A stretch of DNA of 49,636 bases from DASPOJ01 sp050014395 (lineage in GTDB: Bacteria > Acidobacteriota > Terriglobia > Acidiferrales > UBA7541): assembly GCA_050014395.1 (NCBI GenBank), contig JBEKDK010000010.1, positions 1 through 49,636 of the forward strand, read 5' to 3'. Position numbers and translations under genes: made by a program. The notes beneath the pieces were generated by a model. It had not been told where the DNA came from and made no database searches. It was given only the letters and a program-made list of their open reading frames with translations. Positions within the stretch are counted from its first letter, which is position 1. The number at the start of each line of letters is the position of its first letter. Positions 18,046 through 27,168 of the stretch are shown piece by piece.

Positions 18046-19293
18046 ATGAAAATATCGAGCGTTCGTTCCTTTCTGCTCTCGTATCGCATGCCGCAGCCCG
18101 TCCGGCTTCCTTTCTACGGCGGCGAGCGGACCATCCTGAAGCGCGATGCGATGCTGATTCGCGTGGACGCTGGCCGGGACGGCGTCGGCTACGCGCCGGG
18201 TCCCGCGAGCGAGAAAGCGCACCGCGCCATTCAAACCACCATCGCACCGTTTCTGGAGGGGCGAGAAATCACAGATTTAGACGCGCTGCACGCGGAGTTC
18301 GTGGCGGGTCCGGGCCGAAATCTGGAGTTGGCCAAGGTGATCTGCGCCGTGGAGATCGCGCTTTACGATCTGCTGGCGCGCGCGAAAGGCGTGCCGCTTT
18401 CCGAAATGATCGGCGGACGCGTGCGCGATCGCATTCGTCTTTACGGCAGCGCCGGAATGTATATGCCGCCGGAAGAATACGCGGAGGAAGCTGCCGCGGT
18501 GCAGGCGATGGGCTTTCGCGGATACAAGATGCGGCCGGCGCTCGGCCCGGAAAGGGATTTGGAAACGGTGCAGCGCATGCGCCGCGCCACAGGCCCGAAA
18601 TTCGAGCTGATGGTGGATGCGCACGCGTGGTGGCGCATGGGCGACCTGAGCTACGACTACGCGACGATCGAGCGCCTCGCTCGAGAGATAGCCAAAGAAA
18701 GAGCCGCGTGGCTCGAGGAGCCGCTGCCGCCCGACGATCACGCCGCTTACAAGAAGCTGCGGCAAACTGGAACTTTGCCGCTGGCGAGCGGCGAGCATGA
18801 ACCGAACGAAGAGCGATTCTTAGATTTGATCCACTCGCACAGCGTCGATTATGTGCAGATGGACGTCTGCTGCCAGGGTGGATTCGCAATGGCGCGGCGC
18901 ATTTTTGCGGCGATCGCCGCCGAAAAGTTGAAGTTTGCATTTCATAGCTGGGGCACGGCGCTCGAAGTGCTGGCCGCGGCGCATCTGGGGATTTGCTGGC
19001 CGGAAGATGTTGTCGAGTGGCTGGAATATCCCTGCTATTCGACCGCCACTCGCGCGGGCATGTATCCATTTCCGTTAGCGGAGGAAATTCTGAAGCAGCC
19101 GCTGGAAATTGTCGGCGGAGATTTGATTGTGCCGCACGGGCCAGGGCTGGGAATCGAAATCGACGAGAGCGTGATCGAGCGCTATCCGTGGATTCCCGGA
19201 CCGTGGTCGTATTTCAAAATTGACTCGCCGCCGGAAATGCTCGCCGTCACTTCCGATCACAGCGTGCAATGGGATGGAAAGGACGGACGCTAG
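18046..19293 (+). CDS. Enolase-superfamily (mandelate racemase/muconate lactonizing-like) enzyme
   Basis: 415 residues. An N-terminal capping domain is followed by a TIM-barrel with the superfamily metal ligands: Asp191 (MVDAHAWW), Glu224/225 (WLEEPLPPDD) and Glu250 (ASGEHE). Lys161 in GYKMRP is the expected base; the KxK motif reads K-M-R here. His300 in FAFHSWGTA sits where mandelate-racemase-group enzymes have their second catalytic residue. This fits an acid-sugar dehydratase or racemase acting through an enolate intermediate, but the substrate cannot be read from sequence. GAGGAT precedes the ATG. The gene converges with, and overlaps by four bases, the SRPBCC gene. Confidence 0.85.
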   Translation: MKISSVRSFLLSYRMPQPVRLPFYGGERTILKRDAMLIRVDAGRDGVGYAPGPASEKAHRAIQTTIAPFLEGREITDLDALHAEFVAGPGRNLELAKVICAVEIALYDLLARAKGVPLSEMIGGRVRDRIRLYGSAGMYMPPEEYAEEAAAVQAMGFRGYKMRPALGPERDLETVQRMRRATGPKFELMVDAHAWWRMGDLSYDYATIERLAREIAKERAAWLEEPLPPDDHAAYKKLRQTGTLPLASGEHEPNEERFLDLIHSHSVDYVQMDVCCQGGFAMARRIFAAIAAEKLKFAFHSWGTALEVLAAAHLGICWPEDVVEWLEYPCYSTATRAGMYPFPLAEEILKQPLEIVGGDLIVPHGPGLGIEIDESVIERYPWIPGPWSYFKIDSPPEMLAVTSDHSVQWDGKDGR

Positions 19294-19763
19294 GTTTCTT
19301 GCGAGCGTTGCTCGGCTAGATCTTTTAACCGCGCGAGATATTCGCGATTCCGGCGCGAGACGGCGTGGCGAGTGAGCAGCCAATTCGCTGCGCGGGCCAC
19401 AATTCCCGTTACGTAATACTCGCTGCGCATCCTCAGAAGCGTTCCGGGCGCGCCGTCGATTTCGGCCGGCTCGAAATCCCAGCGCTCGATGCCGCGCAGG
19501 CCGGTGCGATCCTCAAAGCGCCACTCGAGCGCTTCTCCCCAGCGGCATTCCGTGACGATCACGGTATGCCCAACCTCGCGGTCAGCGATTCGGCCGGAAA
19601 TGCGCACCTTCTGCGCGACGCCAAATTCTGACGCCCCGCCCGAAACTTCAAATTGCGTCTGCGCTTCCGGTCCATACCAATAGCCCATTCGCTGCGGCAC
19701 GAAAAAGCCGAAAAGATGCCGGGGCGTGACGCCGATGTGCGTTTGCGTTTTGATGCGCGTCAT
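19290..19763 (-). CDS. SRPBCC (START/Bet v 1-like) family protein
   Basis: 157 residues with the helix-grip pattern: a first strand ending THIGVTPRHLFGFF, an early YWYGPEAQTQFEV, alternating hydrophobic strands (HTVIVTECRWGEALEWRFED, GTLLRMRSEYYV) and a long C-terminal helix. Proteins of this fold bind hydrophobic ligands or act as polyketide cyclases; no catalytic residue can be assigned. It is 52 bases downstream of the M48 protease gene on the same strand and may be cotranscribed. No ribosome binding site stands out. Confidence 0.75.
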   Translation of the reverse strand: MTRIKTQTHIGVTPRHLFGFFVPQRMGYWYGPEAQTQFEVSGGASEFGVAQKVRISGRIADREVGHTVIVTECRWGEALEWRFEDRTGLRGIERWDFEPAEIDGAPGTLLRMRSEYYVTGIVARAANWLLTRHAVSRRNREYLARLKDLAEQRSQET

Positions 19764-19815
19764 TGTTAGGGAGCGTGCATTTCGCGCGCGCTGGCGCGGT
19801 GAACAGAAAGGTCGA

Positions 19816-21192
19816 TCATTTCACAAATTCGGGCGATTTGCCTTCGGACCACGGATCGTAGCTGCGTGCAAAACGGATCCGCTCGTCGACGGGAGGATGA
19901 TCGTCGAACCAGATTTTGTCGATCCATTCCGGTTGCGGCTCCTCCAGATTCACTTCGCCCAAAATTTCGAAGGCGCGCGCGGCGGCGCTCGGTGCATCCG
20001 GCACGACGCCGTGGATCAGCTCAAGTCCGAATTGATCGGCCTGATGCTCGAAGTGGCGGCTGACGGCATTGTCGATCGGCGTGAATAGAAAACCCAAAAC
20101 AGAAAGAAGCAACAGCAGGATCGGCAGCGACGCCCAATCGTCGGGCCCACGAATGGACCAGCGAGTGCCGCGCCATCCAAGCAGCGCGCTCAGGCCGCGA
20201 TCGCCGAGGAAGAAAAAGAACAGCAGCACGCCGGCCAGGAATACGATCTCTTTGGGAATGTGATGGAGGACGTAGTGGCCTGATTCGTGGCCGACGACGA
20301 AAAGGATTTCCGGCGGCGTCATGCGCGCGATCGTCGTGTCCCACACGACCACGCGCTTGGAGGCGCCGATCCCGGAGACGTACGCATTGACGGATTGCAC
20401 CTTCGTGCTCGCCGTCATTTCGTAGATGCGGCTTTGCGGAATGTCCAGGCCGGCATGATGCACGAGTTGCTCGACGTCGGCGGCCAGCGCCGGCTGCGTT
20501 TGCGCGAGCGGCTTGAATTGGAAGAACAGCGGCTCCAGCACGAACGGGCTGATGAATAGGAGGAAAATCAGAATCGGAATCGACGCCAGCCAGAAAAAGA
20601 ACCACCAACGCTTTGGGCTCCAGCGAAGAATGGCGTACAGAATCCACACCAGAAAAATCCCCAGAATCATCCCCAGCCCTTCGCCCTTCAGCCAATCGAG
20701 AAGCCAGGAACCCCAACTTTGAATCGATTGATGAAATTCCAGATCCAAACGTTGTTGCCAGATGGAAATGGGCAGACTGACGATGTCGATCGAGAGCAGC
20801 AGCAAAGGCGCGTAGAGAACCGCTTGCAGAAATCGTCGAGATGTGGCGCGCTCGGCCCAATCGCGGTAGCGCGGCGCCACGCGGAATTCCAGGATTAGAA
20901 TCAGAATGAGCAGGCCGTAAAAGAAATCCGCGAAGTACACGTGATGCTGTGCGCGGCTGTAGGCGATCGCTTCGGCTGCGGTCGCGGACGGCGGTTGATA
21001 GGATTCGGGGGCTGCGCTCGGCGATGGGGTCGCGGTGGAAGATGCCGGCGAAGATGTGGCTTGGCCGGCAGAAGCTTGCGCGCGGGCGGCGACGCCGTGC
21101 AGCAATAGCAACGCAATGACGAGCAGCCCCGCCGCGATCCAAGTTATTGATCGTTGTAGAAAACGTTGCGAACTACGGAGTGGACAATTCAT
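19816..21192 (-). CDS. M48 family membrane metallopeptidase (Ste24/CAAX prenyl protease 1-like)
   Basis: 458 residues from the ATG at 21192, which starts a hydrophobic leader ending AARAQA; the open frame extends further but would overlap the sigma factor gene. After a low-complexity Ser/Pro/Ala linker (about 42-70) come several membrane segments, then the zinc motif HESGH (about 302-306) in a hydrophobic context, and a downstream EHQAD that supplies the third ligand. This order matches Ste24-type integral membrane proteases. Related bacterial enzymes degrade misfolded membrane proteins; whether this one does so is inference. A sigma factor gene precedes it by about 100 bases. Confidence 0.88.
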   Translation of the reverse strand: MNCPLRSSQRFLQRSITWIAAGLLVIALLLLHGVAARAQASAGQATSSPASSTATPSPSAAPESYQPPSATAAEAIAYSRAQHHVYFADFFYGLLILILILEFRVAPRYRDWAERATSRRFLQAVLYAPLLLLSIDIVSLPISIWQQRLDLEFHQSIQSWGSWLLDWLKGEGLGMILGIFLVWILYAILRWSPKRWWFFFWLASIPILIFLLFISPFVLEPLFFQFKPLAQTQPALAADVEQLVHHAGLDIPQSRIYEMTASTKVQSVNAYVSGIGASKRVVVWDTTIARMTPPEILFVVGHESGHYVLHHIPKEIVFLAGVLLFFFFLGDRGLSALLGWRGTRWSIRGPDDWASLPILLLLLSVLGFLFTPIDNAVSRHFEHQADQFGLELIHGVVPDAPSAAARAFEILGEVNLEEPQPEWIDKIWFDDHPPVDERIRFARSYDPWSEGKSPEFVK

Positions 21193-21295
21193 GGCCACGC
21201 GGGCGAAGTATGTCCGATTCCCCGCGGGAGTTGCAAGCGAACGTGGAAACTCCGGCCAGCTGAAGGCGCGTGCGGCGCGCCGAGTGCTGTGTGCT

Positions 21296-21928
21296 TTAAG
21301 CTTCCTGGCCGGCGCCGGGCCCGGCGAATGCGCCGCGCAGGCCGGCTTCAAGTCCCGTGGCCAGGGCTCGGCGCGCGCGCCAGATACGCGCTTTCAGAGC
21401 ATTTGGAGAAACGCCGAGGGCCTTGGCGGTCTCTTCCGTGCTCAACTCTTCGATCTCGCGCAGCCGGAACGATGAACTTAGCGCCGGAGAAAGTTTCTCG
21501 AGATTTTCATTCACGCGATCGGCCAATTCCACTCCGGCATAGACCTGCTCGGGGTTGGGGCCAGGATCGGCGAAACGCTCGGCGGGCGGTTGTTCTTCGC
21601 CGAGGGGCGATTCGTCCAGCGAAACGGCGGGGCGAGCTTTCAAGCTGCGTAGCCGCATGCGCGCGGAGTTGATCACGATGCGCGTAAGCCAGGTGGAGAA
21701 TTTCGCGCGGCCTTCAAAGCGCGGCAAATTTCGATAGGCCGCCAGCAAGCCCTCTTGCAGCGCATCTTCGGCGTCTTCGCGATTGCCCAGAACGCGCAGC
21801 GCGATCTGATATAGGGCGCGAGTGTTGCGGGCAAAGAGCTTCTCCAGCGCCTCGGCATCGCCGGCGATCGCTTTGCGCACCAACGGTGCTTCTGGATCGG
21901 GCTTGCCCTGCTCGCCGTTAGCGGACAT
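21296..21928 (-). CDS. ECF RNA polymerase sigma factor (RpoE-like)
   Basis: 210 residues from the ATG at 21928, chosen because AGGAG lies eight bases upstream; an ATG at 21952 would add eight residues without a good site. Region 2 is visible as YQIALRVLGNREDAEDALQE followed by FEGRAKFSTWLTRIVIN; region 4 is EELSTEETAKALGVSPNALKARIWRAR. A flexible acidic and proline-rich linker joins them. No anti-sigma factor gene is adjacent; the next gene downstream is the M48 protease, so a link to envelope stress is possible but unproven. Confidence 0.92.
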   Translation of the reverse strand: MSANGEQGKPDPEAPLVRKAIAGDAEALEKLFARNTRALYQIALRVLGNREDAEDALQEGLLAAYRNLPRFEGRAKFSTWLTRIVINSARMRLRSLKARPAVSLDESPLGEEQPPAERFADPGPNPEQVYAGVELADRVNENLEKLSPALSSSFRLREIEELSTEETAKALGVSPNALKARIWRARRALATGLEAGLRGAFAGPGAGQEA

Positions 21929-22070
21929 GGTTTCCGTCTCCTGTCTTTCCATAACTCCATAGACGTATGAGCGGCGCGGATATTTCCCTGTTTTTTCAGA
22001 TTCCGCGGCTCGTTATTGGATGGCGGGCGGGGGCGAAAGGTCGCCGCTGCCCCGGCTTTTTCTGCTCGAT

Positions 22071-22673
22071 CTATGAGGAATGGACAGCCTGCGCAATCAG
22101 TTTGGCGGAGGAATCGATGCCCAAAGTGCTGTTTACGCAGAGATGGTAGAGTCCGCGATCCGACCAATCGACGCCGTAGTAATGCTGCGTGTAGTGGGTG
22201 CGCCCGGAATCGATGCGGTATAGCAGCGCTTGCAAATCGCGTTCCTGCGGATGGCGAATCTTCATGCGCGCAACTTTTTCCGCAAGCGGCGCGTACACCA
22301 GCACGTGAAACACATGCGGATGGCGGCGTAGCACGCACTGTGAACTGCGCCCGATGATGATGCACTTGCCTTCCTTCGCCGCTCCTTCGATCACGCTGGC
22401 GGTAAATTCGCGCACCCTATCGCGATCCACTTCGGATTCGGCGCCTCCGCCCTGGTAAGCGTCAAAGCGGAAGCTTCGCAGCACTCGCTCCCACCACGCG
22501 CTGGTGTGCTCGTCAGACTGTTCGGCCCAGGAGGGATCCACCTTGCCCATCGCGGCAACTCGCATGATGATTTGTTTGTCCACGCACTCCCAGCCCAGCA
22601 GTTCCGCCACTTTGCGTCCAATGTCGGCGCCGCCACTGCCATATTCCCGCGCAATGGTTATGACGTTAAACAT
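22071..22673 (-). CDS. Cytidylate kinase-like family protein
   Basis: 200 residues resembling the cytidylate-kinase-like P-loop family: an N-terminal ITIAREYGSGGADIGRKVAE loop-helix, a lid-like central part with GKCIIIGRSSQCVLRRHPHVFHVLVYAP, and a C-terminal RTHYTQHYYGVDWSDRGLYHLCVNS. It differs from true Cmk, whose loop is GPxGSGKG/S, so the substrate is uncertain. GAGAGGAT lies eight bases before the ATG. It starts 32 bases after the emrB-like stop and is probably part of the efflux operon. Confidence 0.8.
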   Translation of the reverse strand: MFNVITIAREYGSGGADIGRKVAELLGWECVDKQIIMRVAAMGKVDPSWAEQSDEHTSAWWERVLRSFRFDAYQGGGAESEVDRDRVREFTASVIEGAAKEGKCIIIGRSSQCVLRRHPHVFHVLVYAPLAEKVARMKIRHPQERDLQALLYRIDSGRTHYTQHYYGVDWSDRGLYHLCVNSTLGIDSSAKLIAQAVHSS

Positions 22674-22705
22674 ATTCGTATCCTCTCAAGCTCGAAACAT
22701 TGCAT

Positions 22706-24289
22706 CTAGTGCATGGCCGATGAGACGGGCTTACTTGGCCGCATTTTCTTCATCAAGAACATGAACGGCACGATGGCCAACGACACCCCGCCCAGAACCC
22801 GGAAATCGTCTACGTAAGCCAGCATGGCCGCTTGCCGCTGGATCAATCCGTACAGAATTGCCTTAGCCTGCTCCGCAGCTTGCGCCACACTCGATCCGTG
22901 CGCAATCAGGTTTTGCGCCGTGCCGGCCAGCATCGCCCGGTAGTTGTCTGAAAGCGGCGTGGCGTGGCCCACCAGAAAATTTTGGTGCACTTGCGAACCG
23001 CGCTCGATCTGCGTGGTCACCATGGAGATGCCGACGCTTCCGCCGATGTTTCGCGCAAGATTTATGATACCGGTCGCGTTGCTGGTCTTTTCCTTGGAGA
23101 TGAAATAAAACGCCATGACGTTGATGGGCACGAACAAGAAAGCCATACCGCAGCTTTGGTAGATGCGCGCCATCATCGCAGTGTGGAAATCGAGGTCGAG
23201 ATCGAAGTGCGACATGTAAAGCAGGGAAAGCGCCAGCACCGCCGCGCCGAACGTAACCAGCCAGCGCGCTTCAATTTTTCCGAGCAGCCAGCCGACAATC
23301 GGCAGAATCGCGATGAGCACGAACGCGCCCGGCGAAAGCACCATCCCGCTGGCTAAGGCGGTGTAGCCGAGCAGCGTCTGCAACATTTCCGGCAGAAGCA
23401 CGGTGGTGCCGTAAAGCACCAGGCCCAGCACGAACATCGTCATCGTAGCCAGTGCGAAATTTCGCTCGCGCAACAGCCCGAAATCCACGATCGGGGCTTT
23501 TGAGCGCAGCTCCCATATCACCACGGCAATCAAGCACACCGCCGTGATCACTGCGCACGCCACGATGAAGTGCGAGCTGAACCAATCGTCGCGCTGGCCC
23601 TTGTCCAGCATGATCTGCAGCGCGCCCAGGCCCACGCCCAGCAAGCCGATGCCGATGTAATCGATCTTCAACGTGCGCAGATTCTCTCGCTTCAGATACG
23701 GCGGATCGGCGATCAGCAATTGCGTCATCAACAGTGAAATCACGCCGATGGGAATGTTGATGAAAAAAATCCAGCGCCAAGTGAAATTGTCCGTGATCCA
23801 TCCGCCTAGCGTGGGGCCAACGGCCGGAGCGAAAACCACTCCCATCGCGTACACGGCCATCGCCGCGCCTTGTTTGGCCCGTGGAAAACTTTCCACCAGG
23901 ATCGCCTGCGACACCGGTTGCAGCGCGCCGCCGCCCGCGCCCTGCAGCACTCGGAAAGTGACCAACAACGGCAGCGTCGGCGCCAGACCGCACATGAATG
24001 AGCTGATCGTGAACAGCGCCACGCAAAACATGTAAAAATTTTTCCGGCCGAAGACTCGCGAGAACCATCCCGAAAGCGGCAGCACGATGGCGTTGGACAC
24101 CAGGTAGCTCGTTAGCACCCAGGTGCTTTCGTCCACGCTGGCCGAAAGGCTGCCGGCGATGTGCGGAAGCGCGATGTTGGCCACGCTGGTGTCCAGCACT
24201 TCCATAAACGTGGCCAGCATCACCGTCACGGCGATCACCCAGGGGTTGATCTCGCCGTCACGCTGCGCGAATGAAGGTAGATCGTTCAT
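22706..24289 (-). CDS. emrB: EmrB-like MFS drug exporter (DHA2, 14 TM)
   Basis: Inner-membrane proton-driven exporter of 527 residues with 14 predicted membrane segments, the length and pattern of the DHA2/EmrB-QacA family. Motif D1-like VMLATFMEVLDTSVANIALPHIAGSL, motif A-like GWFSRVFGRKNFY, and motif C-like MGVVFAPAVGPTLGGWI are visible. It sits 36 bases downstream of the HlyD-type adaptor gene and completes a TolC-EmrA-EmrB tripartite system, which would expel hydrophobic toxic compounds across both membranes. No TetR/MarR-type regulator lies next to the operon. Confidence 0.92.
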   Translation of the reverse strand: MNDLPSFAQRDGEINPWVIAVTVMLATFMEVLDTSVANIALPHIAGSLSASVDESTWVLTSYLVSNAIVLPLSGWFSRVFGRKNFYMFCVALFTISSFMCGLAPTLPLLVTFRVLQGAGGGALQPVSQAILVESFPRAKQGAAMAVYAMGVVFAPAVGPTLGGWITDNFTWRWIFFINIPIGVISLLMTQLLIADPPYLKRENLRTLKIDYIGIGLLGVGLGALQIMLDKGQRDDWFSSHFIVACAVITAVCLIAVVIWELRSKAPIVDFGLLRERNFALATMTMFVLGLVLYGTTVLLPEMLQTLLGYTALASGMVLSPGAFVLIAILPIVGWLLGKIEARWLVTFGAAVLALSLLYMSHFDLDLDFHTAMMARIYQSCGMAFLFVPINVMAFYFISKEKTSNATGIINLARNIGGSVGISMVTTQIERGSQVHQNFLVGHATPLSDNYRAMLAGTAQNLIAHGSSVAQAAEQAKAILYGLIQRQAAMLAYVDDFRVLGGVSLAIVPFMFLMKKMRPSKPVSSAMH

Positions 24290-24325
24290 CGTTTCTTGAA
24301 GTCTGCGACGGCGGGAGTGCCGGAC

Positions 24326-25606
24326 CTAGCGAGTCAGAATCGTGACGTCAACATTCATTCCCGGCCGGAGGATCGCCTTTTCCGGAGGAATGGGATCGAG
24401 CAGAATCTTCACGGGAATGCGTTGCACCACCTTGACGAAATTGCCCGTGGCGTTCTCGGGCGGCAGAAGCGATAGACGCGCGCCGGTGGCGCCGGCGATC
24501 GAATCCACGTGCCCTGTGAACGTTTCGCCGTACATGTCCACGTGAATTTCGGCTTTCTGGCCGGGGCGAACGTCGGCAAGTTGCGTTTCCTTGTAATCGG
24601 CCGTCACCCAGACGTCGTTCAGCGGCACGATCACCAGCAAGCCTTGGCCCGGCTCAACGATCTCGCCGGGTTCCACGGCTTTGTGCGTCACCACGCCATC
24701 CACGGGCGCCACGATTTCCGTGTAGCTCAGTTCGAGTTCCGCGGCGTCCAGATTGGCTTGCGCTTCGGCGACGCGCGCGCGAGCCGCCGCGGCATCCGAC
24801 GTGCGGACCGCCACCAACTTCGAACCCGCGCGGGCTTCAGCCAGGTGCGCGTTGGCGGCGTGCAGATTGGCGTCGGCGATTTGCTCGTTCTTTTCGGCTT
24901 GCGCCAGTTTTTCTTTGTCGGCCTGTAACTGGCCCGCGGCCACGCTCGCCGCTTCCACGTAGCCGTCGTAATTCTGCTGCGAAATTTCGGCTTTGTCCGC
25001 CAGCGGTTTCATGCGCGTCAGATCGGCCTGCGCTTTGTCGTAGGCCGCTTGGCTTTTCGCGACGTTGGCCTGCGCGTAAGCCACATCCGAAGAGGTGGCT
25101 TCTTGATAGGCCGCTTCCGATCCCGCGGCGTTGGCTTGCGCGGCGCTGACGTCGCTGTTCGTTGTCGCCAGCGTCAGCGGCACTTCGGTCGAAGCGCCCG
25201 ATGATTGGCTTTCGGCCAGCGTCAATGCCGCGCGCGCTTGGTCCACCTTGGCTTGGCTGTCGCGCGGATCGATGCGCACCAGAACCTGCCCCGCCTTCAC
25301 TTCCTGATTGTCCAGCACCAGCACTGCGGAAACGTTGCCGTAAATCTTTGAGGCGATCGGCGTAACGTGGGCATCCACTTCAGCGTCGTCGGTCGAAACG
25401 CGATTGCGATAGTGAAAATAAAGCGCCAGCACGACCACTAATGTGGCTAGCCCGGCCACGATTAGAATCCGTTTGCGCTGCGGCGTCAGCGCGGATGGCG
25501 GCGCAGCGGGCTCCACTGGTGCGCCGGAGCCGGCCAGTCCGGCGGCGGCCGGTTTCGATTCGAGTTCCAGCGTTTCCGTGTTCCTTGCGTCTTTTTCACT
25601 TGGCAT
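24326..25606 (-). CDS. emrA: EmrA-like membrane fusion protein (HlyD family)
   Basis: Periplasmic adaptor of 426 residues that links EmrB to the outer-membrane channel. One N-terminal membrane anchor (about 48-66, LIVAGLATLVVVLALYF) follows a 45-residue cytosolic part. The biotinyl-lipoyl-like halves are VDAHVTPIASKIYGNVSAVLV and YTEIVAPVDGVVTHKAVEPGEIV. Between them a long Ala/Gln-rich helical hairpin (about 125-290) is visible. The C-terminus has VTADYKETQLADVRPGQKAEI. It overlaps the tolC-like gene by 11 bases, suggesting coupling. Confidence 0.93.
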   Translation of the reverse strand: MPSEKDARNTETLELESKPAAAGLAGSGAPVEPAAPPSALTPQRKRILIVAGLATLVVVLALYFHYRNRVSTDDAEVDAHVTPIASKIYGNVSAVLVLDNQEVKAGQVLVRIDPRDSQAKVDQARAALTLAESQSSGASTEVPLTLATTNSDVSAAQANAAGSEAAYQEATSSDVAYAQANVAKSQAAYDKAQADLTRMKPLADKAEISQQNYDGYVEAASVAAGQLQADKEKLAQAEKNEQIADANLHAANAHLAEARAGSKLVAVRTSDAAAARARVAEAQANLDAAELELSYTEIVAPVDGVVTHKAVEPGEIVEPGQGLLVIVPLNDVWVTADYKETQLADVRPGQKAEIHVDMYGETFTGHVDSIAGATGARLSLLPPENATGNFVKVVQRIPVKILLDPIPPEKAILRPGMNVDVTILTR

Positions 25607-27089
25607 AGAGCGACTCCATTTGTCCGGTTGCGCGAGCCAGGTCCGCGCGCGCTTGGCTGTAGCTGTAAAGCGCGGCGATCTGATTGTCGTTGGCCCGCGC
25701 TAGGGCGTCCTGTGCCTGAATCACCTCGATGTTGTTGGCCACGCCCGCCGAGAAGCGGTCGCGCGCCTGCTGCACTTCTTCCTGGGCCAGCGAGACGCCC
25801 TGATTCGCAACGTTCACTTCGTTCAGCGCCGAGGCCAGCTCAGCCGCGGCGGTTTTCACGTCCACCGCGATTTGGTTCTTGATGTCTTGACGTTGCTGCT
25901 CGATTTTTTTCATTTCCAGATCATTGATGGTGTTTTCGGCGCGAATCTGGCCGCCGGTGAATAGCGGCACGTCGAAAATGGCCGAGTAGTTGTACGCTGG
26001 AATTCCCGTGGTGATCGAAAGTCCCTCATAGTCCCAGTTTCCGGCGATGCGCAGCGAAGGCCATCGCGATTCGCTCGATGCGCGCTTCACATCGGCCGCG
26101 GCGCGCGCGCGCGCGTCCAGCGCACGCATCTCGGGCCGCGCCGCGTACGCCGCTTCCAGGCTTTCATCGATATTGATATCGGTGGCAGCCGCGGGCGTCT
26201 CAAAGAAACTCTGCGCGTCGTCGAGTTCGATCGCCTGGTTCGGATCCACGTTCAGCAATTGTGCCAGGCCGTAGAGCGACGTTTGCTGCGTGGTTTGCGC
26301 GACGAGCAGCACCTGCGTTTCGTTTTGCAGCTCGACGTTGGAGCGTAGCGTATCGATTCCTGTTCCCGCGCCGTGCTGCTGCAAATCGTTTGCCTGGTCG
26401 AAAAGCGCCTGCGCCAAGTCGACGCGCGATTTCGCGGCGCGCACGTCCGCCGTGGCCCGCAGGCAGCCCAAATATTGCGAGACGACCAGTAGCGTTATCT
26501 GCTCGCGTATCGATTGGCGGTCCGCGTCGCTGGCGTGAACGTTTTCACCCGCGGCTTGCCAGCGCCGCCACAAAGAAAGGTCCAGTACCGACATCGAAAA
26601 CTGGGGTCCTGCGGCGAACGATTGAAACGGACCGGCATGCTCGGGTATGCCGGGAAATTTTTCGCCCAAGAGCGCTTCGATATTTTCGCGAATCGCCGTG
26701 TCGGTCACTTCAAGTTTCGCCTGCGGCAGGAGCGCGGCGCGCGCCACGTTCTTGTTCTGAACGCTCTCCGCCAAATTGATCGCGGCGATTTGCACCTGCG
26801 GATTTTCTCGCAGGGCCAGTTCGACGGCCGCGCGCAGCGTCAGATGCAGCGCGCTTGGTTGTGTGCCGGGTTGCGCCGTCGATTGCGCGTCCGATTGTGA
26901 AGCAGCAGCGTCTTGTGCGCGCGCCATTCCTGCCAGGCTCGCGAACATCAAACAGAACACCAGAGACGCGACGCCTGCGGCGAAAACGGCGCGCAATTTC
27001 ACCACGCGCCTCGATAATTTTGCGGCGTGCGTGCCGACTTTCTCGTGGCGCAACTTACTCCAACGATTTAGACTAGCCTGACTCGACAT
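25596..27089 (-). CDS. TolC-type outer membrane efflux protein
   Basis: 497 residues with a leader (hydrophobic stretch ending AGMARAQ near residue 59) and two repeats of the TolC/OEP family: long Ala/Gln/Asn-rich helices with segments such as LRAAVELALRENPQVQIA, and FSAGVANNIEVIQAQDALARANDNQIAALYSYSQARADLARATG near the C-terminus. It forms the outer-membrane exit duct of the EmrAB system. First gene of the operon; a TATTCT preceded by TGC (minus strand, about 27144-27152) could be an extended -10, with no clear -35. Confidence 0.93.
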   Translation of the reverse strand: MSSQASLNRWSKLRHEKVGTHAAKLSRRVVKLRAVFAAGVASLVFCLMFASLAGMARAQDAAASQSDAQSTAQPGTQPSALHLTLRAAVELALRENPQVQIAAINLAESVQNKNVARAALLPQAKLEVTDTAIRENIEALLGEKFPGIPEHAGPFQSFAAGPQFSMSVLDLSLWRRWQAAGENVHASDADRQSIREQITLLVVSQYLGCLRATADVRAAKSRVDLAQALFDQANDLQQHGAGTGIDTLRSNVELQNETQVLLVAQTTQQTSLYGLAQLLNVDPNQAIELDDAQSFFETPAAATDINIDESLEAAYAARPEMRALDARARAAADVKRASSESRWPSLRIAGNWDYEGLSITTGIPAYNYSAIFDVPLFTGGQIRAENTINDLEMKKIEQQRQDIKNQIAVDVKTAAAELASALNEVNVANQGVSLAQEEVQQARDRFSAGVANNIEVIQAQDALARANDNQIAALYSYSQARADLARATGQMESLYAK

Positions 27090-27168
27090 TCCGATTAGAT
27101 TCCCGCCGGGCTGATTCGGATGCGGGGATGTTGTGAAACGTAAAGAATAGCACCCGGTTCGCCACGCC

